Positions 18,851 through 28,494 of a stretch of 64,000 nucleotides of DNA are shown here, in pieces. The DNA is from an uncultured Pelagibacteraceae bacterium (GTDB lineage Bacteria; Pseudomonadota; Alphaproteobacteria; Pelagibacterales; Pelagibacteraceae). Under the pieces are notes generated by a model. That model was not told the DNA's origin, did not search any database, and saw only the letters and a list, made by a program, of their open reading frames with translations. The stretch is from assembly GCA_902588625.1 (NCBI GenBank), contig CACIPU010000004.1, forward strand, positions 1 through 64,000, in the 5' to 3' direction. The stretch's first letter is position 1. Every line of letters begins with the position of its first letter. Made by a program: the position numbers and the translations under genes.

Positions 18851-19689
18851 CTGCTTTCTTTTTTGTTCTTCAAATTAACATAATGCTGTATTGATCCAAA
18901 AATTATTGCCAATACAAAAAGAATTATCCAATTATATTTACTATTCGAAATGAAGGATGCATGTCCGCTTAACATTATAAACAAAACTAATAATGTAATA
19001 ATATTGTTGTGAACTGATCTCACCTTTGCTCGAACTGAAAGATTTAAATCAATTTTTTCTTTTTTGAAAGCAGCTAACGCTATTTTTTTACCATTAGGAG
19101 CTATGACATGAAATACATTTAAAGTCATTATACTTCCCAAAATAATACCTGATTGCAGAAAAGCAAATCGTGGACCATAAACTTTAGTTAAAGCAAATGA
19201 AATTATTGTTCCAAAAATTAATAATAAAACTGGGAAAATAATTTTATAATTTATCAATTTAGATTTACAAATTAAATCATATATTTTCCACGAAACTACT
19301 ATTGAGACGATTGAAATTAATATTGCTATTAGAGGAGTAATATTTTCATTTACTCTTTTATCAATCATTAAAATATCAGCATTTACAAAATAAATTAATA
19401 TCAATAACGCTATACCTGATAAAAAAGTCAAATAGGAAGTATACTTCCAAATAATTACATTCTTTGGAACTTCCGGAGGTGCGCCATGATATCTGGTTAG
19501 TTTATAATAATAACCGCTGTGTTGTAAAATTCCTTCAGCTTCAGTATCTTCTGCTTTTGAATTTTTTGGCAATTTGTTATCTAGATAATTAAAAGTAAAT
19601 GATGTACCTACCCATAGTATAGCAAAAAAAACATGTCCCCATCTAAGTAAAGCTTGAGTCCATTTAGTGATATCGGGTAAGAATTCCAT
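18847..19689 (-). CDS. puuD: PuuD-like integral membrane urate oxidase/hydroxylase domain; no cytochrome c domain
   Basis: LLRWGHVFFAILWVGTSFTFNYLD, YKLTRYHGAPPEVPKNVIIWKYTSY, multiple TMs, NVFHVIAPNGKK; no CxxCH in the 280 aa. Confidence 0.75.
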   Translation of the reverse strand: MEFLPDITKWTQALLRWGHVFFAILWVGTSFTFNYLDNKLPKNSKAEDTEAEGILQHSGYYYKLTRYHGAPPEVPKNVIIWKYTSYLTFLSGIALLILIYFVNADILMIDKRVNENITPLIAILISIVSIVVSWKIYDLICKSKLINYKIIFPVLLLIFGTIISFALTKVYGPRFAFLQSGIILGSIMTLNVFHVIAPNGKKIALAAFKKEKIDLNLSVRAKVRSVHNNIITLLVLFIMLSGHASFISNSKYNWIILFVLAIIFGSIQHYVNLKNKKESS

Positions 19690-20154
19690 TTAATATTTAA
19701 CCTTATCTGTTTTTTTGTCCCACAGTTCAAATGCTTTCAAAGCTTCATCTCTCATCATTTGATGCATAGGAATCTTTCTCTCTTTTATAGTCTTGTTTAA
19801 TTCTTCATAAATTAAGGCATCAGAAAAATCAATCTTCTGGGCATCGCTTCTTGTGTTAGCGTAATAAACTTTATTTAGTCTAGCCCAATAGATAGCGGAT
19901 AAACACATAGGGCATGGTTCACATGTCGTATACAAATCGCAGCCTTCTAAGCTAAAATTATTTAAATCTTTACATGCAATTCTAATTGCTGCAATTTCTG
20001 CATGTGATGTAGGATCGTTAGCTAGAGTAACAGTATTAAAACCCTCAGAAATAATTTTGTTATTTTTAACAATTACTGCACCAAAAGGCCCAGTACCACT
20101 ATTAACACTTTTAATTGAAAGCTCAATTGCTCTTATCATAAACTTGTTACTCAT
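19690..20154 (-). CDS. guaD: Guanine deaminase (cytidine deaminase-like fold)
   Basis: PFGAVIVKN, SHAEIAAIR, CEPCPMCLSAIYWARL zinc motif; purine-degradation context. Confidence 0.85.
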   Translation of the reverse strand: MSNKFMIRAIELSIKSVNSGTGPFGAVIVKNNKIISEGFNTVTLANDPTSHAEIAAIRIACKDLNNFSLEGCDLYTTCEPCPMCLSAIYWARLNKVYYANTRSDAQKIDFSDALIYEELNKTIKERKIPMHQMMRDEALKAFELWDKKTDKVKY

Positions 20155-22460
20155 ATTTTCCTTTTTAGTTTATTTATACTCATTAAAATTTTTTCTGGTG
20201 TAGCTGGAGCATCAAGTTTTGGATTTATATTATAATTACTCACTGATGCTATAGCATTTTTAATAGCAAAAAAAACAGACATAGCATTCATTAATGGTGG
20301 TTCACCTGTAGTTTTGGATTTATTAATTACACTTTCATTATTTATGCCTTTTTTATAAATCTCTACATTAAACTTTTCTGGCATATCACTCGCACTAGGT
20401 ATTTTATAAGTTGACGGTGAGTGAGTTGTAAGTACACCATTAGATTTCCAATTTACTTCTTCCATTGTTAACCATCCAGCTCCTTGAACATAACCACCTT
20501 CTATTTGTCCTAATTCAATTGCAGGGTTAATAGCTTTGCCTGCATCATGTAAAATATCAACTTGTAATATTTTATTTTCCCCTGTTAGTATATCTATTAC
20601 TACTTCACTTACTGCTGCACCATAAGCAAAGTATAAAAATGGTCTTCCAGTAAAAGTTTTTTTGTCAAAATAAATTTTGGGTGTTGTATAAAAACCAGAA
20701 GAAGATAATGAAACTCTATTAAAGTAAGCTTCTTTAATTAACTGATTAAATTTAAAAGATTTACCTTTAAACTTTACCATTCCATTTTCATAAATTCCCT
20801 CACTATTTTTAATTTTATACTTACGCTTTACAAACGCTTTTAAATTCATTTTTATTTTATAAATCGCATTTAACATGGCAGCTCCATTTAAATCTGTAGT
20901 AGAACTTGCTGCGCTAGCTGATGTATTCGGAACTTTATCAGTACGAGTTGCTGAAACTTTAATTTTACTAAATGGTAACCCTAAGGCGTGTGCTGCCAAT
21001 TGTGCTATTTTTGTATATGTGCCTTGGCCCATTTCAATTGCTCCAGTATTTACGTGAACACTTCCATCATTAAAATAAATATGCACAAGTGCTCCTGCTT
21101 GATTTAAGTGCCAAGTTGTAAAACTAATTCCAAACTTGACTGGAGTAATAGAAATACCTTTTTTAATATATCTATTTTCAGCATTAAACTTTTTTATACT
21201 TAATTGCCTACTTTTATAGTTTGAAGATTTTAAAAGTTGATCAAACATATCTTGGATTATGTTATCTTCTATCTTCATATTGTAATGAGTAATATTTTTT
21301 TTCTTTTTTTGATAAAAATTTCTTCGTCTAATCTCTGATGGGTCTTTTTTAAGTGAGTTTGCAATATGGTCAATAATATTTTCAATAACCATCATGCCTT
21401 GATTGCCACCAAAGCCACGGAAAGCCGTGTTAGAAGCTGTATTTGTTTTACAAAGATAGTTCTCAATTAAAATATTCTCAAGAAAGTAAGCATTATCTAT
21501 ATGTAATAAAGCTCTTTCATTGATTGCTCCTGAAAGATCTGGAGAAATTCCACATCTAGATGCAAGTTTTACTTTCAAACCCTTAATAATACCTAGTTCA
21601 TCAAAACCAACTTCATATTCAGAATAAAAATCATGTCTTTTTCCTGTAATAATAATATCATCGTCACGATCTATTCTAAGTTTAACTGGACATTTAGTTT
21701 TTTTTGCAAGTAAAGTACAAATTGCTGCAAATATGAATGACTGAGTTTCTTTTCCACCAAAACCGCCTCCGATTCTTCTAGTTTCAACTGTAATGCTGTT
21801 ACTTTTTTGGTTTAGCATTTTTGCTACTATTTGTTGTGTTTCGCTTGGGTGCTGAGTAGATGAATAAACTTTAAAGTCACTGTCTTCTTGAGGAATTACA
21901 AAAGCTGTCTGACCTTCAAGTGCAAAATGTTCTTGGCTACCTGTGGTAAAGTTGCCTTTTAATTGATGTTTTGATCTTTGAATCTCTTTTAGCGCATCTC
22001 CTTTTTTTACTATTCTTTCTTTCAAAACATAAGATTTTTTTCTTAAAGCCTCTTTAATAGTAGTTATTGTTTTTAATGTTTTATAAGTTATTTTTGCCTT
22101 TAACACAGCCTTTCTTGCTAACTCGGTTGTTGTCGCAGCCACCGCAAATAAGGGTGCTCCAAAGTATTTGGGATTTTTAGTAAATATTGGATCTCCATCG
22201 TATACAGGGCCAACATCATTTCTTCCAATAATATCATCTGAAGTAACCACAGCAATTACCCCTTGGCTTTTAATTACTTCTTCCAGATTCATTTTCTTGA
22301 TTATAGCATGGGCTTTTTTACTCCAACCTATAGCTCCATAAATAGTATTTGGATACTCAGGAATATCATCTATGTAATGTGCTTTTCCACTTACATGTTT
22401 TATTCCACTTTCATGAGGTCTTTTTTCATTAATAAAAATCTCTTTTTTAGTTTTGAGCAT
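20151..22460 (-). CDS. xdhB: Xanthine dehydrogenase, molybdopterin-binding subunit
   Basis: ESGIKHVSGKAHYIDDIP, IGGGFGGKE, FRGFGGNQG, GAIEMGQGTYTKIAQ, GYVQGAGWLTMEE, TTGEPPLM. Confidence 0.92.
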   Translation of the reverse strand: MLKTKKEIFINEKRPHESGIKHVSGKAHYIDDIPEYPNTIYGAIGWSKKAHAIIKKMNLEEVIKSQGVIAVVTSDDIIGRNDVGPVYDGDPIFTKNPKYFGAPLFAVAATTTELARKAVLKAKITYKTLKTITTIKEALRKKSYVLKERIVKKGDALKEIQRSKHQLKGNFTTGSQEHFALEGQTAFVIPQEDSDFKVYSSTQHPSETQQIVAKMLNQKSNSITVETRRIGGGFGGKETQSFIFAAICTLLAKKTKCPVKLRIDRDDDIIITGKRHDFYSEYEVGFDELGIIKGLKVKLASRCGISPDLSGAINERALLHIDNAYFLENILIENYLCKTNTASNTAFRGFGGNQGMMVIENIIDHIANSLKKDPSEIRRRNFYQKKKKNITHYNMKIEDNIIQDMFDQLLKSSNYKSRQLSIKKFNAENRYIKKGISITPVKFGISFTTWHLNQAGALVHIYFNDGSVHVNTGAIEMGQGTYTKIAQLAAHALGLPFSKIKVSATRTDKVPNTSASAASSTTDLNGAAMLNAIYKIKMNLKAFVKRKYKIKNSEGIYENGMVKFKGKSFKFNQLIKEAYFNRVSLSSSGFYTTPKIYFDKKTFTGRPFLYFAYGAAVSEVVIDILTGENKILQVDILHDAGKAINPAIELGQIEGGYVQGAGWLTMEEVNWKSNGVLTTHSPSTYKIPSASDMPEKFNVEIYKKGINNESVINKSKTTGEPPLMNAMSVFFAIKNAIASVSNYNINPKLDAPATPEKILMSINKLKRKI

Positions 22461-23922
22461 ATATTCCTATTATTTTTTTTTGTTTCACTTCGACATACAA
22501 TTTTTCAAGTAAATTTTTTGCTACTTGCATACGATACTGTCCACTTGCTCGCATGTCACCAATTGGCTTAAAATCTTCGTCTAAAGCATCTTTGGCTTTA
22601 TTGATAATTTTTTCTGTAAATAAGGATTTTAAAAGAATTTTTTCACAATGGGTTGCTCTCTTGGGTATTGCTGCCATACCACCATATGCAATTTTTATAT
22701 CTTCAATTTTATTCTTTACAATTTTAAAATTAAAAGCTGCACAGACAGATGATATATCATCATCAAATCTCTTAGAAACTTTGTATGCTTTAAAAATATT
22801 ATTTTCTACTAAAGGAATCTTAATAGAATGAATAAATTGGCCTTTTTTTAATTTAGTTTGTCTGTAACTAATAAAAAATTTATTAAGAAGTAAAGTTTTA
22901 GTTTTTTTTAAATCTTGTAAAACTATTTCTGCATTTAATGATAGTAATAAAGGAAGACAATCTCCTATTGGTGATGCTGTAGCTATATTTCCTGCTATTG
23001 TTCCAACATTACGTATTTGTGGAGAACCATATCGTTTAAGAATTTTCGTAAAATCCGGATAGTATTCTTTTATATAAATTTCGAAATCAATTAAAGGTGT
23101 TGATGCTCCTACTTCGATATAACTGTTATCATTTTTTATATAATTTAATTCTTTAACTGAATTCAAATAAATAATTGAATTAATATCCTTTCTTTTTTTT
23201 GTAACATTCAAGGATAAATCTGTACCTCCACTAAGAAAATCAGAATCATTATTTTTTTTAAGTATTTTTTTTAATTCTTCCAAATATCTTGGTGCGAAAT
23301 ATTTTTTTTCTTCCTTAAAAATAGCTATACTTTTAGTATTTATTTTTTTTATTAATTTTAAAGTATTATTTTCATTTTTTGTAAAATGATCAATTTTTTT
23401 TTTATTTTTTAAACTTTTGGCTGCTTTAATAATGGGAGAATAACCTGTGCATCGACAAAGGTTACCTGCTATTGTATCTTTGATAGTCTCATCCTTAAAT
23501 TTAGAATTATTTTTGAACATCGAAAATAAAGACATAACGAATCCAGGAGTGCAGAAACCACATTGACTACCATGAAACTTTACCATGGCCTCTTGTACTG
23601 GATGTAAAGACCCATCTTTTGAGATGAGATCTTCAACAAGTATTAATTGTTTTCCTTGCAAGGTAGGTAAAAAAGTTATGCAAGAATTTACTGCTCTGTA
23701 ATTCATTTGATTATTTTTAAAATCACATAAAATAACTGTACATGCACCACAACCACCTTCAGCGCATCCTTCTTTTGTTCCAGTTTTTTTCAATTGTGTT
23801 CTTATATAGTTAAGTAGTGTTTCATTTGGATCAGGATTTTTAATTTCTATAATTCGATTATTGTGAACAAAACTAATAATATTAGAAATCATTAGCTTCC
23901 TCGGTAAGTAGAATAAGCCCAA
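22447..23922 (-). CDS. xdhA: Xanthine dehydrogenase, 2Fe-2S/FAD subunit
   Basis: CAEGGCGACTV, CGFCTPGFVMS, GNLCRCTGY, GGTDLSLNVTKK, NVGTIAGNIATASPIGDCLP. Confidence 0.92.
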   Translation of the reverse strand: MGLFYLPRKLMISNIISFVHNNRIIEIKNPDPNETLLNYIRTQLKKTGTKEGCAEGGCGACTVILCDFKNNQMNYRAVNSCITFLPTLQGKQLILVEDLISKDGSLHPVQEAMVKFHGSQCGFCTPGFVMSLFSMFKNNSKFKDETIKDTIAGNLCRCTGYSPIIKAAKSLKNKKKIDHFTKNENNTLKLIKKINTKSIAIFKEEKKYFAPRYLEELKKILKKNNDSDFLSGGTDLSLNVTKKRKDINSIIYLNSVKELNYIKNDNSYIEVGASTPLIDFEIYIKEYYPDFTKILKRYGSPQIRNVGTIAGNIATASPIGDCLPLLLSLNAEIVLQDLKKTKTLLLNKFFISYRQTKLKKGQFIHSIKIPLVENNIFKAYKVSKRFDDDISSVCAAFNFKIVKNKIEDIKIAYGGMAAIPKRATHCEKILLKSLFTEKIINKAKDALDEDFKPIGDMRASGQYRMQVAKNLLEKLYVEVKQKKIIGIYAQN

Positions 23923-24233
23923 GGAGAAACTAATAATGGTATGTGGTATTTTTCCTTTGGATTTGAAACGCCAAACTTAATTGAAACATCATTAAGAAAT
24001 TTTGGATTTTTTAATTCTATTATCTTTTCGAAATATTCTCCAACGTGAAAAACTAGTTCATAATTTCCGGTTTTAATAGTGTTTACTAAAACTTCATCAG
24101 GTCTACCATCTTCATTTAAAATAATTGATTTAATTTTTTCTTTTTTATCTGAAATAAAATATATATCAACTTTCATGCCTTTTGCAGGTTTTCCAGAATA
24201 AGTGTCTAAAGCATGTGTTGTTAATTTAGTCAT
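23892..24233 (-). CDS. hiuH: 5-hydroxyisourate hydrolase (transthyretin-like)
   Basis: LTTHALDTYSGKPAKGM, YHIPLLVSPWAYSTYRGS C-terminal motif. Confidence 0.92.
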   Translation of the reverse strand: MTKLTTHALDTYSGKPAKGMKVDIYFISDKKEKIKSIILNEDGRPDEVLVNTIKTGNYELVFHVGEYFEKIIELKNPKFLNDVSIKFGVSNPKEKYHIPLLVSPWAYSTYRGS

Positions 24234-24271
24234 AAAATATTATTACTATAATATACATATTAACAAAAAAA

Positions 24272-24778
24272 ATGTTCAATAAAATAGACAAGCTATCTGA
24301 AACCGAATTTACTGAAGTTTTTGGTAATATTTTTGAAAATGCAAGCTGGATAGCTGTAAGATTATATAAACAAAAACCCTTTTATAACTTTAATAATTTG
24401 TGTAAAAAAATGATCTCTATATTTGAAGAATCTGATAACCAGAGTAAATTAAAAATTCTGAATTCGCACCCCGATCTTGCTAATAAAACAAAAATAGGTT
24501 CTTTAACTCTCGATTCAAATAAAGAGCAAGCAAGTGCTGGGTTAGATCAATGTAATGAAGAAGAATTTAATGAATTTAAAAATTTAAATATAAAATATAA
24601 AAATAATTTTGGTTTCCCTTTTATTCTAGCTGTTAAAGGAAAAAATAAGTTGGAAATCTTGGACAATTTTAAAAGAAGAATTGTTTCTGATAAGCAAGTT
24701 GAATTTGATGAGGCTATTAAGCAAGTAAAAGAAATTGCAAACTTGCGTTTAATTGAATTAAAAAAAAGATTTACTTAA
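24272..24778 (+). CDS. uraD: 2-oxo-4-hydroxy-4-carboxy-5-ureidoimidazoline decarboxylase
   Basis: FGNIFENASWIA, NSHPDLANKTKIG, EQASAGLDQC, FGFPFILAVKG. Confidence 0.9.
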   Translation: MFNKIDKLSETEFTEVFGNIFENASWIAVRLYKQKPFYNFNNLCKKMISIFEESDNQSKLKILNSHPDLANKTKIGSLTLDSNKEQASAGLDQCNEEEFNEFKNLNIKYKNNFGFPFILAVKGKNKLEILDNFKRRIVSDKQVEFDEAIKQVKEIANLRLIELKKRFT

Positions 24779-25401
24779 TATTCAACGTCAGTTGGATCTA
24801 TACTCCTCCACATATACCATGTAAAAACAGTTCTATAACCTGAGTGTAATTTAGAAATTTTTTCTAAAAATCGGTTACTAGGTGGATATGAAACTTTATA
24901 ATTTTTTGAAATAGCTCTAAGCAAACCAATATCTTTAACTGGGAATATATCTGATCTATTTAGATTAAACATTAAAAACATTTCCGCACTCCATACACCT
25001 AATCCTTTTAATTTTGTAATATAATCAATGGCATCAGCATTATTCATTTTTTTAATTTTTTTAATTTCAAAAGTTTTATCTTTAAAAGCTTTTGAAATAA
25101 TTTTAAGGTAACTAATTTTTTGGCGAGACAAACCAGCACTTTTAAGTTCTCGGGAGGATATTTTTAATACAACTTTAGGCTCTATTTTTTTTCTACATTT
25201 TTTTGAAAATTTAAACCAAATAGAGTCAGCGCTTGCAACAGATACTTGCTGTCCTACTATGGTTCTGCATAGAGAAAAAAAAGGATTATTTTTAGTTGCT
25301 AAATAACCTTTTTTATATTTCTTTATAATTTTTCTTACAACCGGATCTCTTCTAGATAAAATTTTTTTTGCCTTATACCAATATGATGGGGGTTTTTTCA
25401 T
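24775..25401 (-). CDS. DNA-3-methyladenine glycosylase II-like (HhH-GPD)
   Basis: IVGQQVSVASADSIW, KLKGLGVWSAEMFLMF, PVKDIGLLRAI. Confidence 0.85.
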   Translation of the reverse strand: MKKPPSYWYKAKKILSRRDPVVRKIIKKYKKGYLATKNNPFFSLCRTIVGQQVSVASADSIWFKFSKKCRKKIEPKVVLKISSRELKSAGLSRQKISYLKIISKAFKDKTFEIKKIKKMNNADAIDYITKLKGLGVWSAEMFLMFNLNRSDIFPVKDIGLLRAISKNYKVSYPPSNRFLEKISKLHSGYRTVFTWYMWRSIDPTDVEY

Positions 25402-26291
25402 TGTTGCCTAGGTAATGTAATAGGTTTTTTTAATTGATGTTCTCTAACAAAAATTATAGCAGATGAAATAACAATTAATCCTGCACCTGATAATGTATAA
25501 ATAGTTGGGCTTTCATCAAAAAAATAAAATCCAAAAATAATAGCAAAAACTAAAGATAGATATTTTAAAGACGTTGTTAAAGATACCTCAGCTAACTTAT
25601 AACTTTGTGTTAAAAGTAAATTTGCTATACTACCAAAAAGACCTATCAAGATTAGTAAGATTAGTTCATATGCTGTTGGAAAAACCCATCCGCCAAATGG
25701 TAAAGTTAAAAGCCCCATAGTTCCTGAGCAAATTGAAAAATAGAAAGCAATTAGGTAAATAGGTTCATTTACTAAAGTTAATTTTCTTATAAAAATGGAA
25801 ACACTTGCAAATCCTAAAGTAAAAATTACGGGATAAATATAATAAAAATTTAAATTATCAAACCCAGGTTTTGAAATTATAAGAACACCAATAAATCCTA
25901 AGCCTACTGCAATCCATCTTTTGGCTTTTATTTTTTCTCCTAAAAATAAAATAGAAAATATAACAACCCAAATTGGTCCTGAAAATGCCATTGAAGTCAC
26001 CTCTGCAAGACCTAAATTCCTAATTCCTACAAAAATGGCATACATAGCTATAGCCCCCCAAAAACTTCTATGAAAGTGAAGGCTAATATATTTTGTTTTA
26101 TAAAAATCTTTAAATCTATTTTTAGGTATCAAAAAAATTATTGGAATTAAGCCAAATAAAGCTCTACTAAACATTACTTGTCCAACCGCAAATTCAGTAG
26201 CAGTTACTTTAATAAGACAATCCATAAGTGAGAAAAATAAAACACTTAATATCATGCAAATTGCCCCGAGGTGATTTTGGTTTTTGATCAT
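25398..26291 (-). CDS. EamA-family DMT transporter
   Basis: ~10 TM segments; MILSVLFFSLMDCLIK..., FLGEKIKAKRWIAVGLGFIGVLII duplicated EamA pattern. Confidence 0.85.
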   Translation of the reverse strand: MIKNQNHLGAICMILSVLFFSLMDCLIKVTATEFAVGQVMFSRALFGLIPIIFLIPKNRFKDFYKTKYISLHFHRSFWGAIAMYAIFVGIRNLGLAEVTSMAFSGPIWVVIFSILFLGEKIKAKRWIAVGLGFIGVLIISKPGFDNLNFYYIYPVIFTLGFASVSIFIRKLTLVNEPIYLIAFYFSICSGTMGLLTLPFGGWVFPTAYELILLILIGLFGSIANLLLTQSYKLAEVSLTTSLKYLSLVFAIIFGFYFFDESPTIYTLSGAGLIVISSAIIFVREHQLKKPITLPRQQ

Positions 26292-26334
26292 TTTGATAAA
26301 TTAATTTATATTTACCACTAAATTAAAAAATATT

Positions 26335-26784
26335 ATGCAAATATTTATAGGCGGAATCGGTTGCTTTTGGGATGAAACTGAATATCAAGATGTTCCTGGT
26401 ATTATTTCTACCGAATGTGGATATTGTGGTGGAAAAAATCCAACTGTATCTTACGAGCAAGTTTGTGGCGGTGACACCGAACACATAGAAGTTGTTAAAG
26501 TTACATTTGACCCTGAAATAATTTCTTATGAAGATATTACTAGATTATTCTTCAAAATCCACGATCCAACGACTCTAAATCGCCAAGGCCCCAATGTTGG
26601 TTATCAATACCGTTCAGAAATTTTCTATACTAATGATGATGAAAAAAAATCTGCTGAAAAAATATTAGATGAAGTGAACAAAGAACTTAATGGAAAAGTT
26701 GTAACAGTTATTCGAAAAGAAAAAAACTACTGCAAAGCTGAAGAATACCATCAAAAATATTTCGAAAAAAGAAATAAAAGATGA
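26335..26784 (+). CDS. msrA: Peptide methionine sulfoxide reductase A
   Basis: GGIGCFW, TECGYCGG, SYEQVCGGDTEHIEVVKVTFDP, HDPTTLNRQGPNVGYQYRS. Confidence 0.9.
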   Translation: MQIFIGGIGCFWDETEYQDVPGIISTECGYCGGKNPTVSYEQVCGGDTEHIEVVKVTFDPEIISYEDITRLFFKIHDPTTLNRQGPNVGYQYRSEIFYTNDDEKKSAEKILDEVNKELNGKVVTVIRKEKNYCKAEEYHQKYFEKRNKR

Positions 26785-26966
26785 CTTTAGTTTCAACAGA
26801 TTGGCTCAACGAAAATTTAGATAAAGTTAAAATTATTGATGCGTCCTGGCATTTAGTTAAAAATAGAAATGCAGTTGAAGAATACAATAAAGAACATTTA
26901 GAAAATGCAATATTTTTTGACTTAGATAAAAATTCTAACCAGAGAAAAGATTTATTGAAAAAGTAG
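26781..26966 (+). pseudogene. sseA: 3-mercaptopyruvate sulfurtransferase (rhodanese) N-terminal fragment, truncated at a junction
   Basis: VSTDWLNENLDKVKIIDASWHL...EEYNKEHLENAIFFDLDKNSNQ is a rhodanese N-terminus; runs into rpsP sequence and stops. Confidence 0.75.
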
Positions 26967-27268
26967 GTTTTTTTAATCCATTATTACCAAAAACAAAAAA
27001 AGAAAGAATAAATTTAGAAATAGAAAGAATAAAACATTGGATTAGTAAAGGTGCCAAACCAACTCTAAGAGTATCAAGAATATTAGGTGAAGCAGATATT
27101 TATCCTATGCCACCAAAAGGGAATAATCCATTAAAGGCAATTCCGAAAAAAGATAGAAAAAAAAATTCATCTGAACCTAAAAAAGAGGAAGCAAAAAAAG
27201 CAGCTGAACCTAAAAAGGAAGAACCTAAAAAGGAAGAACCTAAAAAGGAAGAACCTAAAAAAAACTAA
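26948..27268 (+). pseudogene. rpsP: 30S ribosomal protein S16 lacking its N-terminus; Lys/Glu/Pro-rich C-terminal extension
   Basis: Frame reads RFIEKVGFFNPLLPKTKKERINLEIERIKHWISKGAKPTLRVSRIL then KKEEPKKEE repeats; no N-terminal MLKIRLARGG-type segment; followed by trmD. Confidence 0.8.
27206..27265 (+). repeat. 15-bp tandem repeat gaacctaaaaaggaa (3 full copies plus a 4th degenerate)
   Basis: Direct reading; encodes EPKKE repeats in the S16 C-terminus. Confidence 0.95.
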
Positions 27269-27958
27269 ATGTGGACATCAAGAATATTTACTTTATATCC
27301 TGAATTATTTCCAGGGCCGTTGGATATTGGGCTTTACAAAAAAGCAATTGAAAAAAAATTATGGTCCTTGGAAGTAGTAAACATAAGAGATTATTCATCC
27401 AATAAACACAAAACAGTAGACGATACTCCGTTTGGAGGTGGTTCTGGAATGTTAATGAGAGCAGATGTAATAGCTAATGCATTAGATAAAAATATTTTTA
27501 ACAAAGACGAAAGAATTATATATTTATCCCCAAAAGGAAAAAAGTTTGAGCAAACTGATGCTAAAAAAATGTTAAATAAAAATTTAAATATAATATGCGG
27601 ACATTTTGAAGGTGTTGATCAAAGATTACTAGAAACCAGAAATATAGAAGAAATTAGTGTAGGAGATTTTATATTATCAGGTGGAGAAGTTGCAGCTTTA
27701 GTCATAATTGATGCAATCGTAAGATTAATACCTGGCGTAATAGGAAACAGTAATTCATTAGATGAAGAGACTTTTGAAAGGAATCTGTTAGAATATCCTC
27801 AATATACAAAACCCCAAATATGGGAAAAAAAGGATATTCCTGAGGTATTATTAAGCGGAGATCATGCTAAAATTAAAAACTGGCGTTTAGGTCAATCTGA
27901 GAGTATAACACAACGCCGACGTCCTGATTTATGGACAAAATATAAAAAAAATAAATGA
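27269..27958 (+). CDS. trmD: tRNA (guanine37-N1)-methyltransferase
   Basis: [66 protein letters not shown]. Confidence 0.95.
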   Translation: MWTSRIFTLYPELFPGPLDIGLYKKAIEKKLWSLEVVNIRDYSSNKHKTVDDTPFGGGSGMLMRADVIANALDKNIFNKDERIIYLSPKGKKFEQTDAKKMLNKNLNIICGHFEGVDQRLLETRNIEEISVGDFILSGGEVAALVIIDAIVRLIPGVIGNSNSLDEETFERNLLEYPQYTKPQIWEKKDIPEVLLSGDHAKIKNWRLGQSESITQRRRPDLWTKYKKNK

Positions 27959-28482
27959 AAAATATAGAAGAAATAAACAAAGATAGTGTTAAAAAAATTT
28001 TAGCAAAAAAAAAGATTCCTGAATTTTCTGCAGGTGATACTCTTAAAGTAGGGGTGAGAATTGTTGAAGGCAAAAGGGAAAGAATTCAATTTTTTGAAGG
28101 AGTTTGTATTGCAATAAAAAATAGAGACTTAAACTCTTCCTTTACTGTTCGTAAAATTTCATTTGGAGAAGGTGTTGAAAGAACTTTTGCATTATATAGT
28201 CCAATTATTGGATCTATAAAGGTTGTAAGATCAGGTAGAGTAAAAAGAGCTAAACTATATTTTTTGAGAAGTAGAAAAGGTAAATCTGCAAGAATTGCTG
28301 AAAAAATTAAAAAAAGTATTGGTCTTGATGTTTCTGAACAAATGGTTGAAAAAGAAATAATTAGTAAAGAAGCAGAAAATACTAAATCAGAAATAAAGTC
28401 AGAAGAAAAAGCTGAAAAACTTGAAAAAAATATTACATCTAAAGAAGAACAAAAAAAAGAATTAAAGATTAAAAAAAAATAA
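27955..28482 (+). CDS. rplS: 50S ribosomal protein L19 with Lys/Glu-rich C-terminal extension
   Basis: [55 protein letters not shown]; tail [22 protein letters not shown]. Confidence 0.95.
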   Translation: MKNIEEINKDSVKKILAKKKIPEFSAGDTLKVGVRIVEGKRERIQFFEGVCIAIKNRDLNSSFTVRKISFGEGVERTFALYSPIIGSIKVVRSGRVKRAKLYFLRSRKGKSARIAEKIKKSIGLDVSEQMVEKEIISKEAENTKSEIKSEEKAEKLEKNITSKEEQKKELKIKKK

Positions 28483-28494
28483 TTTTTTTGTAAA

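Noticed and set aside
22483-22497. Second parS-like half site (tgtttcacttcgac)
   Set aside because: Only the left half matches; palindrome is not completed.
22263-22831. Plus-strand ORFs at 22263-22571 and 22553-22831
   Set aside because: Antisense to xdhB/xdhA, which have clear motifs; Phe/Ser-rich composition typical of shadow ORFs.
26335-26784. MsrA initially suspected of having lost its catalytic Cys (GCFWD)
   Set aside because: The catalytic Cys is the one in GCFW, which is present.
27206-27265. 15-bp direct repeats considered as CRISPR-like
   Set aside because: Contiguous coding tandem repeats with no spacers and no cas genes nearby.
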